A stretch of DNA of 64,000 nt from Pseudomonas neuropathica (lineage in GTDB: Bacteria > Pseudomonadota > Gammaproteobacteria > Pseudomonadales > Pseudomonadaceae): the NCBI RefSeq assembly GCF_015461835.1, contig NZ_JACOPX010000001.1, positions 62,001 through 126,000 of the forward strand, given 5' to 3'. The position numbers were made by a program, and so were the translations under genes. The stretch's first letter is position 1, and each line of letters opens with the position of its first letter. Below are positions 34,403-43,939 of this stretch, piece by piece. The notes under the pieces are model-generated. The model saw only the letters and a list, made by a program, of their open reading frames with translations, made no database searches and had not been told where the DNA came from.

Positions 34403-35560
34403 ATGTCGAACAAACTGCTGGCCGGGCTCGGCCTGATCGCGATGGCGCTGACGCTGAGCGCCTGTGATTCGTCCTCGAAGGCAGAGGATCAGACGCCACC
34501 GGCCACGGTGCGCATCGAGACGATCGAAGCGCATCCCCTGACGATCAGCAGCGAACTCAGCGGCCGCATCGCCGCGCCACGGATTGCCGAAGTACGGGCA
34601 CGGGTGGCCGGTGTGGTCTTGCAACGCACTTTCCGCGAAGGCAGCGACGTGAAAAAGGGCGACGTGCTGTTCCGCATCGATCCGGCGCCGTTCAAGGCTG
34701 ACCTCGACAGCGCCGAAGCTGCGCTGCGCAAGGCAGAAGCCAATGCCTTTCAGGCGAAACTGCAAGAGCAGCGCTATGCCCAGTTGATCGGCGACAAGGC
34801 CATCAGCGCTCAGGACTACGACAACGCCCGCGCCAATGCCCGGCAAACCGCCGCTGACGTTGCGGCCAACAAGGCGGCCGTCGAGCGGGCGAAACTGAAT
34901 TTGGGTTATGCCACCGTCACCGCGCCGATTTCCGGTCGCGTCGGCCGTGCGCTGGTCACCGAAGGCGCACTGGTCGGGCAGAACGAAACCACACCGCTGG
35001 CACTGATTCAGCAGCTCAACCCGATTCACGCCGACCTCACCCAGTCGACCCGTGAACTCAACGAATTGCGCCGCGCGTTCCGCTCCGGGCAGTTGCAGGA
35101 AGTCGGCCAGGATCAGGTCAAAGCCACGCTGATTCAGGATGACGGCAGCCTGTATCCGCTGCCAGGCAAATTGCTCTTCAGCGACATCACTGTCGACCCG
35201 GGCACTGGCCAGATCATCCTGCGCAGCGAATTCCCCAATCCGGATCTCGACTTGCTGCCGGGCAGTTTCATTCGCGTGCGTCTCGAGCAGGCAACTATCC
35301 AGAACGGCATCACCGTGCCGCAACGCGCCGTGCAGCGCGACAGCGCCGGTATTGCCCAAGTGCTGACCGTCGACGAACAGATGCGCGTCGCCGAACAACC
35401 GGTGCAACTGGGCGCGGTGCAGAACAATCGCTGGATCGTCACCGGCGGCCTCAAACCCGGCGACCGCATCGTCATCGAAGGCCTGCAACACGCCCGCCCC
35501 GGCGAAACCGTGCAGATCGACGACACCCCTCTTCCACTTGCCCAGACCTCTGGTCAGTAA
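34403..35560 (+). CDS. RND efflux periplasmic adaptor (MexA/AcrA-like lipoprotein)
   Basis: 385 residues from ATG 34403. Signal with lipobox LTLSAC (Cys ~19). Adaptor motifs: VRARVAGVVLQRTFREGSDVKKGDVLFRIDP (lipoyl half), a coiled-coil hairpin around residues 105-170, VTAPISGRVGRALVTEGALVG, and C-terminal beta barrel PGSFIRVRLEQ. Bridges the inner-membrane pump to an outer-membrane channel not encoded here. 15 bp before the pump gene. Confidence 0.92.
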   Translation: MSNKLLAGLGLIAMALTLSACDSSSKAEDQTPPATVRIETIEAHPLTISSELSGRIAAPRIAEVRARVAGVVLQRTFREGSDVKKGDVLFRIDPAPFKADLDSAEAALRKAEANAFQAKLQEQRYAQLIGDKAISAQDYDNARANARQTAADVAANKAAVERAKLNLGYATVTAPISGRVGRALVTEGALVGQNETTPLALIQQLNPIHADLTQSTRELNELRRAFRSGQLQEVGQDQVKATLIQDDGSLYPLPGKLLFSDITVDPGTGQIILRSEFPNPDLDLLPGSFIRVRLEQATIQNGITVPQRAVQRDSAGIAQVLTVDEQMRVAEQPVQLGAVQNNRWIVTGGLKPGDRIVIEGLQHARPGETVQIDDTPLPLAQTSGQ

Positions 35561-35575
35561 GCAGGACGCTTTTCT

Positions 35576-38500
35576 ATGCCGCAGTTCTTTATCGACCGCC
35601 CGGTGTTTGCCTGGGTCGTCGCGCTGTTCATCTTGTTGGCCGGTGCGCTGGCCATTCCGCAGTTGCCGGTGGCGCAATACCCCGACCTCGCCCCGCCGCA
35701 AATCGAAATCTACGCCGTGTATCCCGGCGCCTCGGCGCAGACCGTCGATGAAAGCGTGGTCAGCCTGATCGAGGAAGAGCTTAACGGCGCCGATCACTTG
35801 CTGTATTTCGAATCGCAAAGCAGCCTCGGCAGTGCGACGATCAAAGCCACGTTCCAGCCGGGTACCAACCCGGAGCTGGCGCAAGTCGACGTGCAAAACC
35901 GTCTGAAAGTGGTCGAGTCGCGTCTGCCGCAAGCAGTCAATCAGCAAGGTTTGCAGGTCGAGAAGGTTTCGTCCGGTTTTCTCTTGCTGATCACCCTGAC
36001 GTCCAGCGACGGCAAGCTCGATGACGTAGCGCTCAGTGATTATCTGGCGCGTAACGTGATGAACGAGATCAAGCGTCTGGACGGTGTCGGCAAGGCGCAG
36101 TTGTATGGCGCCGAACGGGCCATGCGCATCTGGATCGATCCGCAGAAGCTGATCGCGTTCAACCTGACACCGGCTGACGTCAATGAAGCCATTGTGGCGC
36201 AGAACGCCCAGGTGTCCGCCGGCAGCATCGGCGATCTGCCCAATCCGTCCAGCCAGGAAATCACTGCGACCATTCTGGTGAAAGGCCAGTTGTCGACGCC
36301 GCAAGAGTTTGCCGACATTGTCCTCAAGGCCAATCGCGACGGCTCTACCGTGCGCATCGGTGACGTCGCGCGGGTCGAGATCGGCAGCCAGGAATACCAG
36401 TTCGGTACGCGTCTCAACGGCAAGCCGTCCACCGCTGTCGGCGTGCAGTTGTCGCCGGGCGCCAACGCGCTGAACACCGCGACCCTGGTGCGGGCGAAGA
36501 TGGATGAGCTGTCGCGCTACTTCCCGGCGGGCGTGGAATACAAGATTCCGTACGACACTTCGCCGTTCGTCAAAGTCTCGATCACCAAAGTGATTTACAC
36601 CTTGGGCGAAGCGATGCTGCTGGTGTTTGCGGTGATGTTCCTGTTCCTGCAGAACGTACGCTACACGTTGATCCCGACGCTGGTGGTACCGGTGGCGCTG
36701 ATGGGCACGTTCGCGACCATGCTCGCGCTGGGCTTCTCGATCAACGTACTGACCATGTTCGGCATGGTCCTGGCGATCGGCATTCTGGTGGACGACGCCA
36801 TCGTGGTGGTGGAGAACGTTGAGCGGATCATGGCCACCGAGGGCCTGTCGCCCAAGGAAGCCACGCGCAAGGCTATGACGCAGATCACCGGCGCGATCAT
36901 CGGCATCACGCTGGTGCTGGTCGCGGTGTTTATTCCGATGGCGTTCATGCAAGGCTCGGTCGGGGTGATTTACCAGCAGTTCTCGCTGTCGATGGCAACG
37001 TCGATTCTGTTCTCGGCGTTCCTCGCCCTGACCCTGACGCCGGCATTGTGCGCGACGCTGCTCAAGCCGATTGCCAAGGGCGAACACCACGAAAAATCCG
37101 GGTTCTTCGGCTGGTTCAACCGCCGCTTCGAGCGCCTGACTGATCGCTATCAGGGTTGGGTCGGCTATGCGTTGAAACGCAGCGGCCGTTACCTGTTGAT
37201 CTACGCTGTGCTGCTGGTTGGACTGGGCCTGTGCTTTGCGCGTCTGCCCTCCTCGTTCCTGCCGGTGGAAGATCAGGGCTACACCATCACGGATATTCAA
37301 CTGCCGCCCGGTGCGACCAAGAATCGTACGGTGGCCGTGGCTGAACAGCTTGAGGCACATAACGCCGGCGAGCCGGGGATCAGTGACACGGTGGTGATTC
37401 TCGGTTTCAGCTTCTCCGGTAGCGGCCAGAACGCAGCCTTGGCGTTCTCGACGCTGAAGGACTGGTCGCAACGCAGCAGTGATGATGCCGCCAGCTCGAT
37501 TGCCGATCGCGCCAATATCGCACTGACTGAAATCAAGGACGCCATGGCGTTCTCGGTGCTGCCACCGCCCGTGGATGGCCTCGGCACATCGAGCGGCTTC
37601 GAGTTCCGCTTGCAGGATCGTGGTGGCCTTGGCCATGCGACCTTGATGCAGGCACGCACTGAGTTGCTCGCGGCAGCCGAGAAAAGCCCGGTGCTGATGA
37701 ACGTGCGCGAAAGCGCGCTGGCCGAAGCGCCGCAAGTGCAATTGGTGGTCGACCGCAAACAGGCGAATGCCTTGGGCGTATCGTTTGCCGATATCGGCAA
37801 CGTGCTGTCGACTGCCGTCGGCTCCAGCTACATCAACGATTTCCCCAATCAGGGGCGCATGCAGCGTGTTGTCGTGCAAGCCGAAGGCGATCAACGCAGC
37901 CAGGTGGCCGATCTGCTGAAAATGCATGTGCGTAATAGCGCCGGGCACATGGTGCCGCTGTCGGCGTTCGTGCAGGCCAACTGGATTCAGGGCCCGGCGC
38001 AGTTGACCCGTTACAACGGCTATCCGGCGATTGCGATTTCCGGCGAACCGTCGCCGGGCCACAGTACCGGTGAGGCCATGGCGGAAATCGAACGTCTGGT
38101 GGCGCAGGGGCCGAAAGGTCTGGGTCAGGAATGGACCGGGTTGTCGTTGCAGGAACGCTTGTCCGGCAATCAGGCGCCGATCCTCCTCGGTCTGTCGCTG
38201 CTGGTGGTGTTCCTGTGTCTGGCGGCGCTGTACGAGAGCTGGTCGATTCCGACTTCGGTGTTGCTGGTGGTGCCCCTGGGCGTGCTCGGCGCGGTGCTGG
38301 CAGTGACCTTGCGCGGCATGCCCAATGATGTGTTCTTCAAGGTTGGCCTGATCACCATCATCGGTCTGTCGGCGAAGAACGCGATCCTGATCATCGAGTT
38401 TGCCAAGAGCCTGTATGACGAAGGTCACGATCTGATTGATGCGACGTTGCAGGCTGCTCGCTTGCGCTTGCGGCCGATCGTGATGACGTCGCTCGCGTTC

Positions 38501-38674
38501 ATTCTCGGCGTGGTGCCATTGGCCATTGCCACGGGTGCCAGTTCGGCGAGTCAGCAAGCGATCGGTACTGGTGTGATCGGTGGGATGATCACCGCCACGC
38601 TGGCAGTAATCTTCGTACCTGTCTTCTTCGTCGTCGTCATGAAGCTCGTACAACGATTCACTAAGCGCCTCTGA
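35576..38674 (+). CDS. RND multidrug efflux permease (HAE1 family)
   Basis: 1032 residues with twelve expected spans and two large periplasmic loops. PQFFIDRPVFAWVVALFI and LPVAQYPDLAPPQIEIYAVYPGAS are the usual N-terminal signatures. The proton-relay aspartates are D406/D407 in GILVDDAIVVVENVERIM. Exports diverse drugs or solvents using the proton gradient. No outer-membrane factor gene follows, as in MexJK-type systems, so it probably uses OprM. Specific pump name cannot be assigned. Confidence 0.93.
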   Translation: MPQFFIDRPVFAWVVALFILLAGALAIPQLPVAQYPDLAPPQIEIYAVYPGASAQTVDESVVSLIEEELNGADHLLYFESQSSLGSATIKATFQPGTNPELAQVDVQNRLKVVESRLPQAVNQQGLQVEKVSSGFLLLITLTSSDGKLDDVALSDYLARNVMNEIKRLDGVGKAQLYGAERAMRIWIDPQKLIAFNLTPADVNEAIVAQNAQVSAGSIGDLPNPSSQEITATILVKGQLSTPQEFADIVLKANRDGSTVRIGDVARVEIGSQEYQFGTRLNGKPSTAVGVQLSPGANALNTATLVRAKMDELSRYFPAGVEYKIPYDTSPFVKVSITKVIYTLGEAMLLVFAVMFLFLQNVRYTLIPTLVVPVALMGTFATMLALGFSINVLTMFGMVLAIGILVDDAIVVVENVERIMATEGLSPKEATRKAMTQITGAIIGITLVLVAVFIPMAFMQGSVGVIYQQFSLSMATSILFSAFLALTLTPALCATLLKPIAKGEHHEKSGFFGWFNRRFERLTDRYQGWVGYALKRSGRYLLIYAVLLVGLGLCFARLPSSFLPVEDQGYTITDIQLPPGATKNRTVAVAEQLEAHNAGEPGISDTVVILGFSFSGSGQNAALAFSTLKDWSQRSSDDAASSIADRANIALTEIKDAMAFSVLPPPVDGLGTSSGFEFRLQDRGGLGHATLMQARTELLAAAEKSPVLMNVRESALAEAPQVQLVVDRKQANALGVSFADIGNVLSTAVGSSYINDFPNQGRMQRVVVQAEGDQRSQVADLLKMHVRNSAGHMVPLSAFVQANWIQGPAQLTRYNGYPAIAISGEPSPGHSTGEAMAEIERLVAQGPKGLGQEWTGLSLQERLSGNQAPILLGLSLLVVFLCLAALYESWSIPTSVLLVVPLGVLGAVLAVTLRGMPNDVFFKVGLITIIGLSAKNAILIIEFAKSLYDEGHDLIDATLQAARLRLRPIVMTSLAFILGVVPLAIATGASSASQQAIGTGVIGGMITATLAVIFVPVFFVVVMKLVQRFTKRL

Positions 38675-38681
38675 TCCAAAC

Positions 38682-38758
38682 TGTAGCTGCCGCAGGCTGC
38701 GATCTTTTGACTTTGCTTTTAGAAGATCAAAAGATCGCAGCCTTCGGCAGCTCCTACA
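38682..38758. repeat. Inverted repeat of the GCTGCGATCTTTTGA family
   Basis: Arms CTGCCGCAGGCTGCGATC and complement after the pump gene; could act as a 3' hairpin. Confidence 0.85.
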
Positions 38759-38812
38759 AAAGCAGGGTGGCGTACGCTATGGTGCAGAGACAGTTCACCA
38801 ACGTGAGTCCCC

Positions 38813-39454
38813 ATGCGCTTCCTCGCCCGCACCCACCCTCGTCTGTCTGCCGCCGCCCTCCTCGGCCTCGCTACCGGTCTGTTGGTCCCCGCCGATTCCA
38901 TCGTCAGCAAAATCCTCATCGGCTGGAACGCTGGCGTGTGGACCTACCTGATCCTGATGTTCTGGCTGACCGTGCGCGCCAAGGCCCCGGACGTCAAACG
39001 CATCGCTGAAGTCGAAGACGAAAATGCCGGGCTGGTGCTGTTCGTGGTGTGCATCGCCGCGCTGGCGAGTTTGGCGACCATCACCTTCGAGCTGGCTGGC
39101 AGCAAGGACCTGGAAACCACGCGCAAACTGCTGCACTACGGTTTCACCGCGCTGACGGTGATTGGTTCGTGGCTGCTGATCGGGGTGATTTTCTGCGTGC
39201 ACTACGCGAGGTTGTATTACACCTGGGATGGCAAGGAGCCGGCGCTGCGCTTTGCCGAAGGGCTGACTACCCCCAATTATTGGGACTTCCTGTACTTCTC
39301 CTTCACCATTGGCGTCGCCGTGCAGACTGCCGATGTCGGCGTGGCCACCCGCGATATCCGCAAAATCGTCCTGGCGCAATCGTTGATCGGCTTCGTATTC
39401 AACACCGCGATTCTGGGATTTTCGATCAATATCGCCGCCGGTTTGTTCGGTTGA
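38813..39454 (+). CDS. DUF1345 membrane protein
   Basis: 213 residues, five or six spans, with the DUF1345 signature [11 protein letters not shown]...[28 protein letters not shown] family of unknown function; the FSFTIG...TADV part resembles a channel pore loop, which is only suggestive. Monocistronic between the efflux operon and ptxS. Confidence 0.85.
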   Translation: MRFLARTHPRLSAAALLGLATGLLVPADSIVSKILIGWNAGVWTYLILMFWLTVRAKAPDVKRIAEVEDENAGLVLFVVCIAALASLATITFELAGSKDLETTRKLLHYGFTALTVIGSWLLIGVIFCVHYARLYYTWDGKEPALRFAEGLTTPNYWDFLYFSFTIGVAVQTADVGVATRDIRKIVLAQSLIGFVFNTAILGFSINIAAGLFG

Positions 39455-39530
39455 CGGACCCCCGCCCGTCGGCGGCCCGTTGATGGCAGGTGATCATTTA
39501 CTTGACGGAAGATTTGTTTTTGGTGTTTCC

Positions 39531-39544
39531 TGAAACCGGTTTCA
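39531..39544. promoter_or_regulatory. PtxS operator upstream of ptxS
   Basis: Perfect palindrome TGAAACCGGTTTCA, the known PtxS site, 52 bp before the GTG start; expected to mediate autoregulation. Confidence 0.9.
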
Positions 39545-39595
39545 GTGCTGCTTGCAGACATTGAACCTATAAATCCAATAATAAGGTTTCAGACC

Positions 39596-40624
39596 GTGAA
39601 CGATTTCTCCGCCGCCCAGCGCAGCCGCGTGACCATGCTTGATGTCGCCGAACGCGCTGGCGTATCCAAAGCCAGCGTCTCGCGCTTCATCGGCGATGAC
39701 CGCGCCCTGCTCTCCGATGCCATTGCCCTGCGCATCGAGCAGGCAATTGGCGAACTCGGCTACCGCCCCAACCAAATGGCTCGCGGCCTGAAACGTGGGC
39801 GTACCCGCCTGATCGGCATGCTGGTCGCCGATATCCGTAACCCTTATTCGATTGCCGTGATGCACGGGGTGGAAACCGCCTGCCGTGCGCACGGCTACAG
39901 CCTGGTGGTGTGCAACACCGACCGCGATGACGAGCAGGAACGCCAGCATCTGGCGCTGTTGCGCTCGTACAACATCGAAGGGCTGATCGTGAACACCCTT
40001 GGCCATCATCGTGACGAGTTGCATGAGTTGCGCAGCGAGATGCCGCTGGTGCTGGTGGATCGCAAGGTCGACGGGCTCGACAGCGACATGGTCGGGCTGA
40101 ACAACCCGCAAGCGGTGGAGATGGCGCTGGCGCATTTGGAGCAGCGCGGTTATCGGGATCTGGTGCTGGTGACTGAACCCTATGACGGCACCAGTTCGCG
40201 GATTGAACGGGTCAGCAGTTTTCAGGCGCAGATTGCTCGGCGCTCGAACCTGACCGGGGCGGTGCTGGAAACCGGTGATGATCTGAGTGCGCAACTTCAA
40301 ACCTTTTTAAACACACCCGGCAATGGCCCAAAAGCGCTGTTTTGCGCCAATGGCGTGGCAGCGCTTGCTGCCACAACGGCATTGCGGGAGATGGGTGCGC
40401 GGTTGTTCGAGGATGTCGGGCTGATTGCCCTGGATGATCTGGATTGGTATCCGTTGGTGGGCAGCGGGATTACCGCGCTGGCCCAGCCGACGGCAGAGAT
40501 TGGCGCGCGGGCGTTTGAGTGTCTGCTCAAGCGTTTGCGTGGGGATGACGCGGTTGCGCGGGTGGTGGATTTTGCGCCGGTGCTGGTTGAGCGTGGGTCG
40601 ACCCTGGGGATTAGCGTTGTTTGA
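39596..40624 (+). CDS. ptxS: PtxS, LacI-family repressor of 2-ketogluconate genes
   Basis: 342 residues from GTG 39596 (NDFSAAQRSRVTMLDVAERAGVSK), AAGG upstream. LacI helix-turn-helix at ~12-35 and a periplasmic-binding-protein-like sensor domain (LIGMLVADIRNPYSIAVMHGVE). PtxS binds TGAAACCGGTTTCA in front of its own gene and kguE, and is released by 2-ketogluconate; both sites are present here. Separated from kguE by a REP pair and an operator. Confidence 0.94.
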   Translation: MNDFSAAQRSRVTMLDVAERAGVSKASVSRFIGDDRALLSDAIALRIEQAIGELGYRPNQMARGLKRGRTRLIGMLVADIRNPYSIAVMHGVETACRAHGYSLVVCNTDRDDEQERQHLALLRSYNIEGLIVNTLGHHRDELHELRSEMPLVLVDRKVDGLDSDMVGLNNPQAVEMALAHLEQRGYRDLVLVTEPYDGTSSRIERVSSFQAQIARRSNLTGAVLETGDDLSAQLQTFLNTPGNGPKALFCANGVAALAATTALREMGARLFEDVGLIALDDLDWYPLVGSGITALAQPTAEIGARAFECLLKRLRGDDAVARVVDFAPVLVERGSTLGISVV

Positions 40625-40629
40625 GCTGA

Positions 40630-40702
40630 CGCTATCGCGAGCAGGCTCACTCCTACATTTGGAATGCGTTCCCCTGTAGGAGTGAGCCTGCTCGCGATAG
40701 CG
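40630..40702. repeat. REP pair, perfect inverted arms
   Basis: CGCTATCGCGAGCAGGCTCA arm and its exact complement around a 17-bp spacer, directly after ptxS. Confidence 0.88.
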
Positions 40703-40748
40703 CCCGAGAGGACAACACAGAAACACCTGATATTTTTTTGAACAAAAA

Positions 40749-40762
40749 TGAAACCGGTTTCA
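40749..40762. promoter_or_regulatory. PtxS operator upstream of kguE
   Basis: TGAAACCGGTTTCA, identical to the ptxS operator, 13 bp before the kguE ATG, where bound repressor would block the kgu transcript. Confidence 0.92.
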
Positions 40763-40775
40763 GAGGTCAATAACA

Positions 40776-41558
40776 ATGAATAAACCCGCCGTTTCCATCA
40801 GTCTGTCCAGCTACGGCGCCGAGCTTGTGCGTCAGCGCGGGCAGGATGCTTTCATCGATGTTCTGGCTGCCGCCGGGGCCAATCGCATCGAATGGCGCGA
40901 AGAGCTGCTGACGCGCGAAGACCCAGCGCAACTGGCGCAGGCCACGCAGGCGCAGGGCTTGCTAAGCATCTATTCCTCACCGACCGAACTGTGGCTGGCC
41001 GGGCAGGCGCAGCCTAATCCCGAGTTGATCACCGCGCTGCAACAGGCCGAAGCGTTCGGTTCGAAATGGCTGAAGGTTTCCCTCGGCTACTTCACCGACA
41101 ACAATGATCTGCAAGCCTTGGCCGAACGCTTGCAGCACAGCCCGGTGCAGTTGCTGGTGGAAAACGACCAGACCTTGCACGGCGGACGCATCGAACCGTT
41201 TCAGCGCTTCTTTGCCGCCGTCGAGCAGCACAACCTGCCGATCAAAATGACTTTCGATATCGGCAACTGGCAATGGCAGGACCAGTCCGCCGCCAGCGCC
41301 GCCCGCCTGCTCGGCCGGCATGTCGGCTATGTGCACTGCAAAGCCGTGGCCCGTCGCGCCGACGGCAAACTGGTCGCGGTACCGCCCGCCGTCAGTGACC
41401 TGCATCTGTGGGAACAACTGTTGCGGCACATGGCCCAAGGCGTTATGCGCGCGGCCGAATACCCGTTGCAGGGCGAAGATCTGGTGCAGTTGACCACCGA
41501 GCACGTCGCCGCCCTCGCCCGCCTCGGCCAATCCCGACTGGAGCCTGCCCATGTCTGA
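40776..41558 (+). CDS. kguE: KguE, putative sugar epimerase/isomerase
   Basis: 260 residues of the xylose-isomerase-like TIM-barrel family (AAGANRIEWREELL, WLKVSLGYF, LLVENDQTLHGG, MTFDIGNWQWQ, GYVHCKAV) with metal-ligand-like E, D and H residues at strand ends. First gene of the 2-ketogluconate operon; its exact reaction is not firmly known. Overlaps kguK by eight bases, showing coupled translation. Confidence 0.9.
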   Translation: MNKPAVSISLSSYGAELVRQRGQDAFIDVLAAAGANRIEWREELLTREDPAQLAQATQAQGLLSIYSSPTELWLAGQAQPNPELITALQQAEAFGSKWLKVSLGYFTDNNDLQALAERLQHSPVQLLVENDQTLHGGRIEPFQRFFAAVEQHNLPIKMTFDIGNWQWQDQSAASAARLLGRHVGYVHCKAVARRADGKLVAVPPAVSDLHLWEQLLRHMAQGVMRAAEYPLQGEDLVQLTTEHVAALARLGQSRLEPAHV

Positions 41559-42522
41559 GATCGATATTCTTTCGTTCGGCGAAACCATGGCGATGCTGGT
41601 GGCTGAACAAACCGGTGATCTGGCGGCGGTCGAGCACTTCCACAAGCGGATTGCCGGGGCGGACAGCAATGTCGCGATCGGGCTGTCGCGTCTGGGTTTC
41701 AACGTCGCCTGGCTGAGCCGGGTCGGCAATGATTCGCTCGGGCGCTTTGTGGTCGAGACCTTGATCAAGGAAGGCCTGGATTGCAGCCACGTTGACGTGG
41801 ATAAACAGCACCCGACCGGTTTCCAGTTCAAATCGCGCAACGACGATGGCAGCGACCCGCAGGTCGAGTATTTCCGGCGTGGTTCGGCGGCCAGTCATTT
41901 GTCGCCGCAGTCGATCACGGCCAGTTTACTGAGTGCTCGGCATCTGCACGCCACCGGCATTCCTCCAGCGCTCTCGGCCTCGGCGCGGGAGATGTCCTTT
42001 GAATTGATGACACGCATGCGCAATGCCGGACGCAGCGTGTCGTTCGATCCCAATCTGCGCCCGAGCCTGTGGGCTAGCGAGGGCGAAATGATCCGCGAGA
42101 TCAACCGCCTCGCCGCCCTCGCCCATTGGGTGCTGCCGGGGTTGAGCGAAGGTCGTTTGCTCACCGGTTTCGAAGACCCGGCGGACATTGCCGCGTTTTA
42201 TCTCGATCAAGGTGCAGAGGCCGTGGCGATCAAGCTTGGCCCGGAAGGCGCTTATTACCGAACGCATCTGGCATCGGGATTTGTCGCCGGTGTGCCGGTG
42301 CCGCATGTCGTCGACACGGTCGGTGCCGGTGATGGTTTTGCGGTGGGGATGATCAGTGCCCTGCTCGAGCACCAGAGTTTTGCCGAGGCGGTGCAGCGTG
42401 CGAACTGGATTGGCAGTCGGGCGGTGCAGAGTCGCGGGGATATGGAGGGCCTTCCGACCCGGGCTGAACTATTTACCGAATTCGAAGACGCCAATCGCGA
42501 GCAGGCTCACTCCTACATTTGA
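41551..42522 (+). CDS. kguK: KguK, 2-ketogluconate kinase
   Basis: 323 residues, PfkB family: GADSNVAIGLSRLGFNVAWLSRVG (first signature) and DTVGAGDGFAVGMISAL (second, catalytic D). It phosphorylates 2-ketogluconate to the 6-phosphate in the cytoplasm. Starts inside the end of kguE. The last nine residues (NREQAHSYI) are encoded by a REP unit that overlaps the 3' end, so the natural C-terminus has been replaced or extended by the repeat. Confidence 0.93.
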   Translation: MSEIDILSFGETMAMLVAEQTGDLAAVEHFHKRIAGADSNVAIGLSRLGFNVAWLSRVGNDSLGRFVVETLIKEGLDCSHVDVDKQHPTGFQFKSRNDDGSDPQVEYFRRGSAASHLSPQSITASLLSARHLHATGIPPALSASAREMSFELMTRMRNAGRSVSFDPNLRPSLWASEGEMIREINRLAALAHWVLPGLSEGRLLTGFEDPADIAAFYLDQGAEAVAIKLGPEGAYYRTHLASGFVAGVPVPHVVDTVGAGDGFAVGMISALLEHQSFAEAVQRANWIGSRAVQSRGDMEGLPTRAELFTEFEDANREQAHSYI

Positions 42523-42558
42523 AATGCGTTCCCCTGTAGGAGTGAGCCTGCTCGCGAT
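42494..42558. repeat. REP pair overlapping the 3' end of kguK
   Basis: ATCGCGAGCAGGCTCACTCC arm (42494-42517) lies inside the kguK coding end; complementary arm at 42535-42558. Confidence 0.88.
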
Positions 42559-42627
42559 GAGGCCCTGAGAGACAACCGATTCATTGAACCTGCTGCGACA
42601 AAAACAACAAGCTCAGGAGCAAGACCC

Positions 42628-43926
42628 ATGAAAACCGCAACCCTCGCCACCCGCCGCTGGTGGTACATCATGCCTATCGTGTTCATCACCTACAGCCTGG
42701 CGTATCTGGATCGCGCCAACTACGGCTTCGCCGCCGCATCGGGCATGGCCGCCGACCTGATGATCACCCCGGGCCTGTCTTCCATGCTTGGTGCGCTGTT
42801 CTTCCTCGGTTACTTTTTCTTCCAGGTGCCCGGTGCGATCTACGCGCAAAAACACAGCGTGAAGAAGCTGATTTTCGTCAGCCTGATTCTCTGGGGTGGC
42901 CTCGCCACGTTGACCGGCGTGGTCTCCAACGCCTATTGGCTGATCGTCATCCGCTTCATGCTCGGTGTGGTTGAAGCCGCGGTGATGCCAGCGATGCTGG
43001 TCTATCTGTGTCACTGGTTCACCCGTGCCGAACGCTCGCGGGCCAACACCTTTCTGATCCTCGGCAACCCGGTGACGATGCTGTGGATGTCGGTGGTCTC
43101 AGGCTATCTGGTGCAGCATTTCAGCTGGCGCTGGATGTTCATCATCGAAGGTTTGCCGGCGGTGCTGTGGGCGTTTATCTGGTGGCGTTTGGCCGATGAT
43201 CGTCCGGCGCAGGCCAAGTGGCTCAACGAGCAGGAAAAGCAGGATCTGGAAAGTGCTCTGGCAGCCGAACAGGTCGGGATCAAAGCAGTAAAGAACTACG
43301 CCGAGGCATTCCGTTCGCCGAAGGTGATCATTCTCGCGCTGCAGTTTTTCTGCTGGAGCATCGGCGTTTACGGCTTCGTGCTGTGGTTGCCGTCGATCCT
43401 CAAGGCTGGCGCGCAAATGGACATGATCGAGGCCGGCTGGCTGTCGGCGCTGCCGTATCTGGCGGCGGTGATCGGCATGCTTTTGGTGTCGTGGGGCTCG
43501 GACAAGTTGCAGAAGCGCAAACGCTTCGTCTGGCCACCGCTGCTGATCGCCTCCATCGCGTTTTACGGTTCTTACGCACTGGGCGCTGAACATTTCTGGT
43601 GGTCGTACACGCTGCTGGTGATCGCCGGCGCGTGCATGTACGCGCCTTACGGGCCGTTCTTCGCCATCGTCCCGGAGATTCTGCCCGCCAACGTCGCCGG
43701 TGGCGCCATGGCGCTGATCAATAGCATGGGTGCGCTCGGCTCGTTCGGCGGCTCGTATCTGGTCGGTTACCTGAACAGCTCCACCGGCTCGCCCGGCGCT
43801 TCGTATCTGTTGATGAGCGGCGCGTTGCTGCTGTCGGTGGTCCTGACGATTTTTCTCAAGCCCGGCGCCAGTGATCGCGCCGTCGCCAAAGCCGTTGCCA
43901 CGCGTGCCGTGCCAGCGCATTCCTGA
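42628..43926 (+). CDS. kguT: KguT, 2-ketogluconate MFS transporter
   Basis: 432 residues, twelve spans, anion:cation symporter (ACS) family: FITYSLAYLDRANYGFAAASG, FLGYFFFQVPGAIYAQ, GVVEAAVMPAMLVYLCHWF. Imports 2-ketogluconate across the inner membrane with protons. GGAGCAAG precedes the ATG. Preceded by a REP pair and followed 13 bp later by kguD. Confidence 0.92.
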   Translation: MKTATLATRRWWYIMPIVFITYSLAYLDRANYGFAAASGMAADLMITPGLSSMLGALFFLGYFFFQVPGAIYAQKHSVKKLIFVSLILWGGLATLTGVVSNAYWLIVIRFMLGVVEAAVMPAMLVYLCHWFTRAERSRANTFLILGNPVTMLWMSVVSGYLVQHFSWRWMFIIEGLPAVLWAFIWWRLADDRPAQAKWLNEQEKQDLESALAAEQVGIKAVKNYAEAFRSPKVIILALQFFCWSIGVYGFVLWLPSILKAGAQMDMIEAGWLSALPYLAAVIGMLLVSWGSDKLQKRKRFVWPPLLIASIAFYGSYALGAEHFWWSYTLLVIAGACMYAPYGPFFAIVPEILPANVAGGAMALINSMGALGSFGGSYLVGYLNSSTGSPGASYLLMSGALLLSVVLTIFLKPGASDRAVAKAVATRAVPAHS

Positions 43927-43939
43927 AGAGACTTCTGCC

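Noticed and set aside
34157..38653. A 1498-codon open frame on the minus strand
   Set aside because: It is the antisense shadow of the RND adaptor and pump; its translation is His/Arg/Gln-rich low complexity and has no ribosome site.
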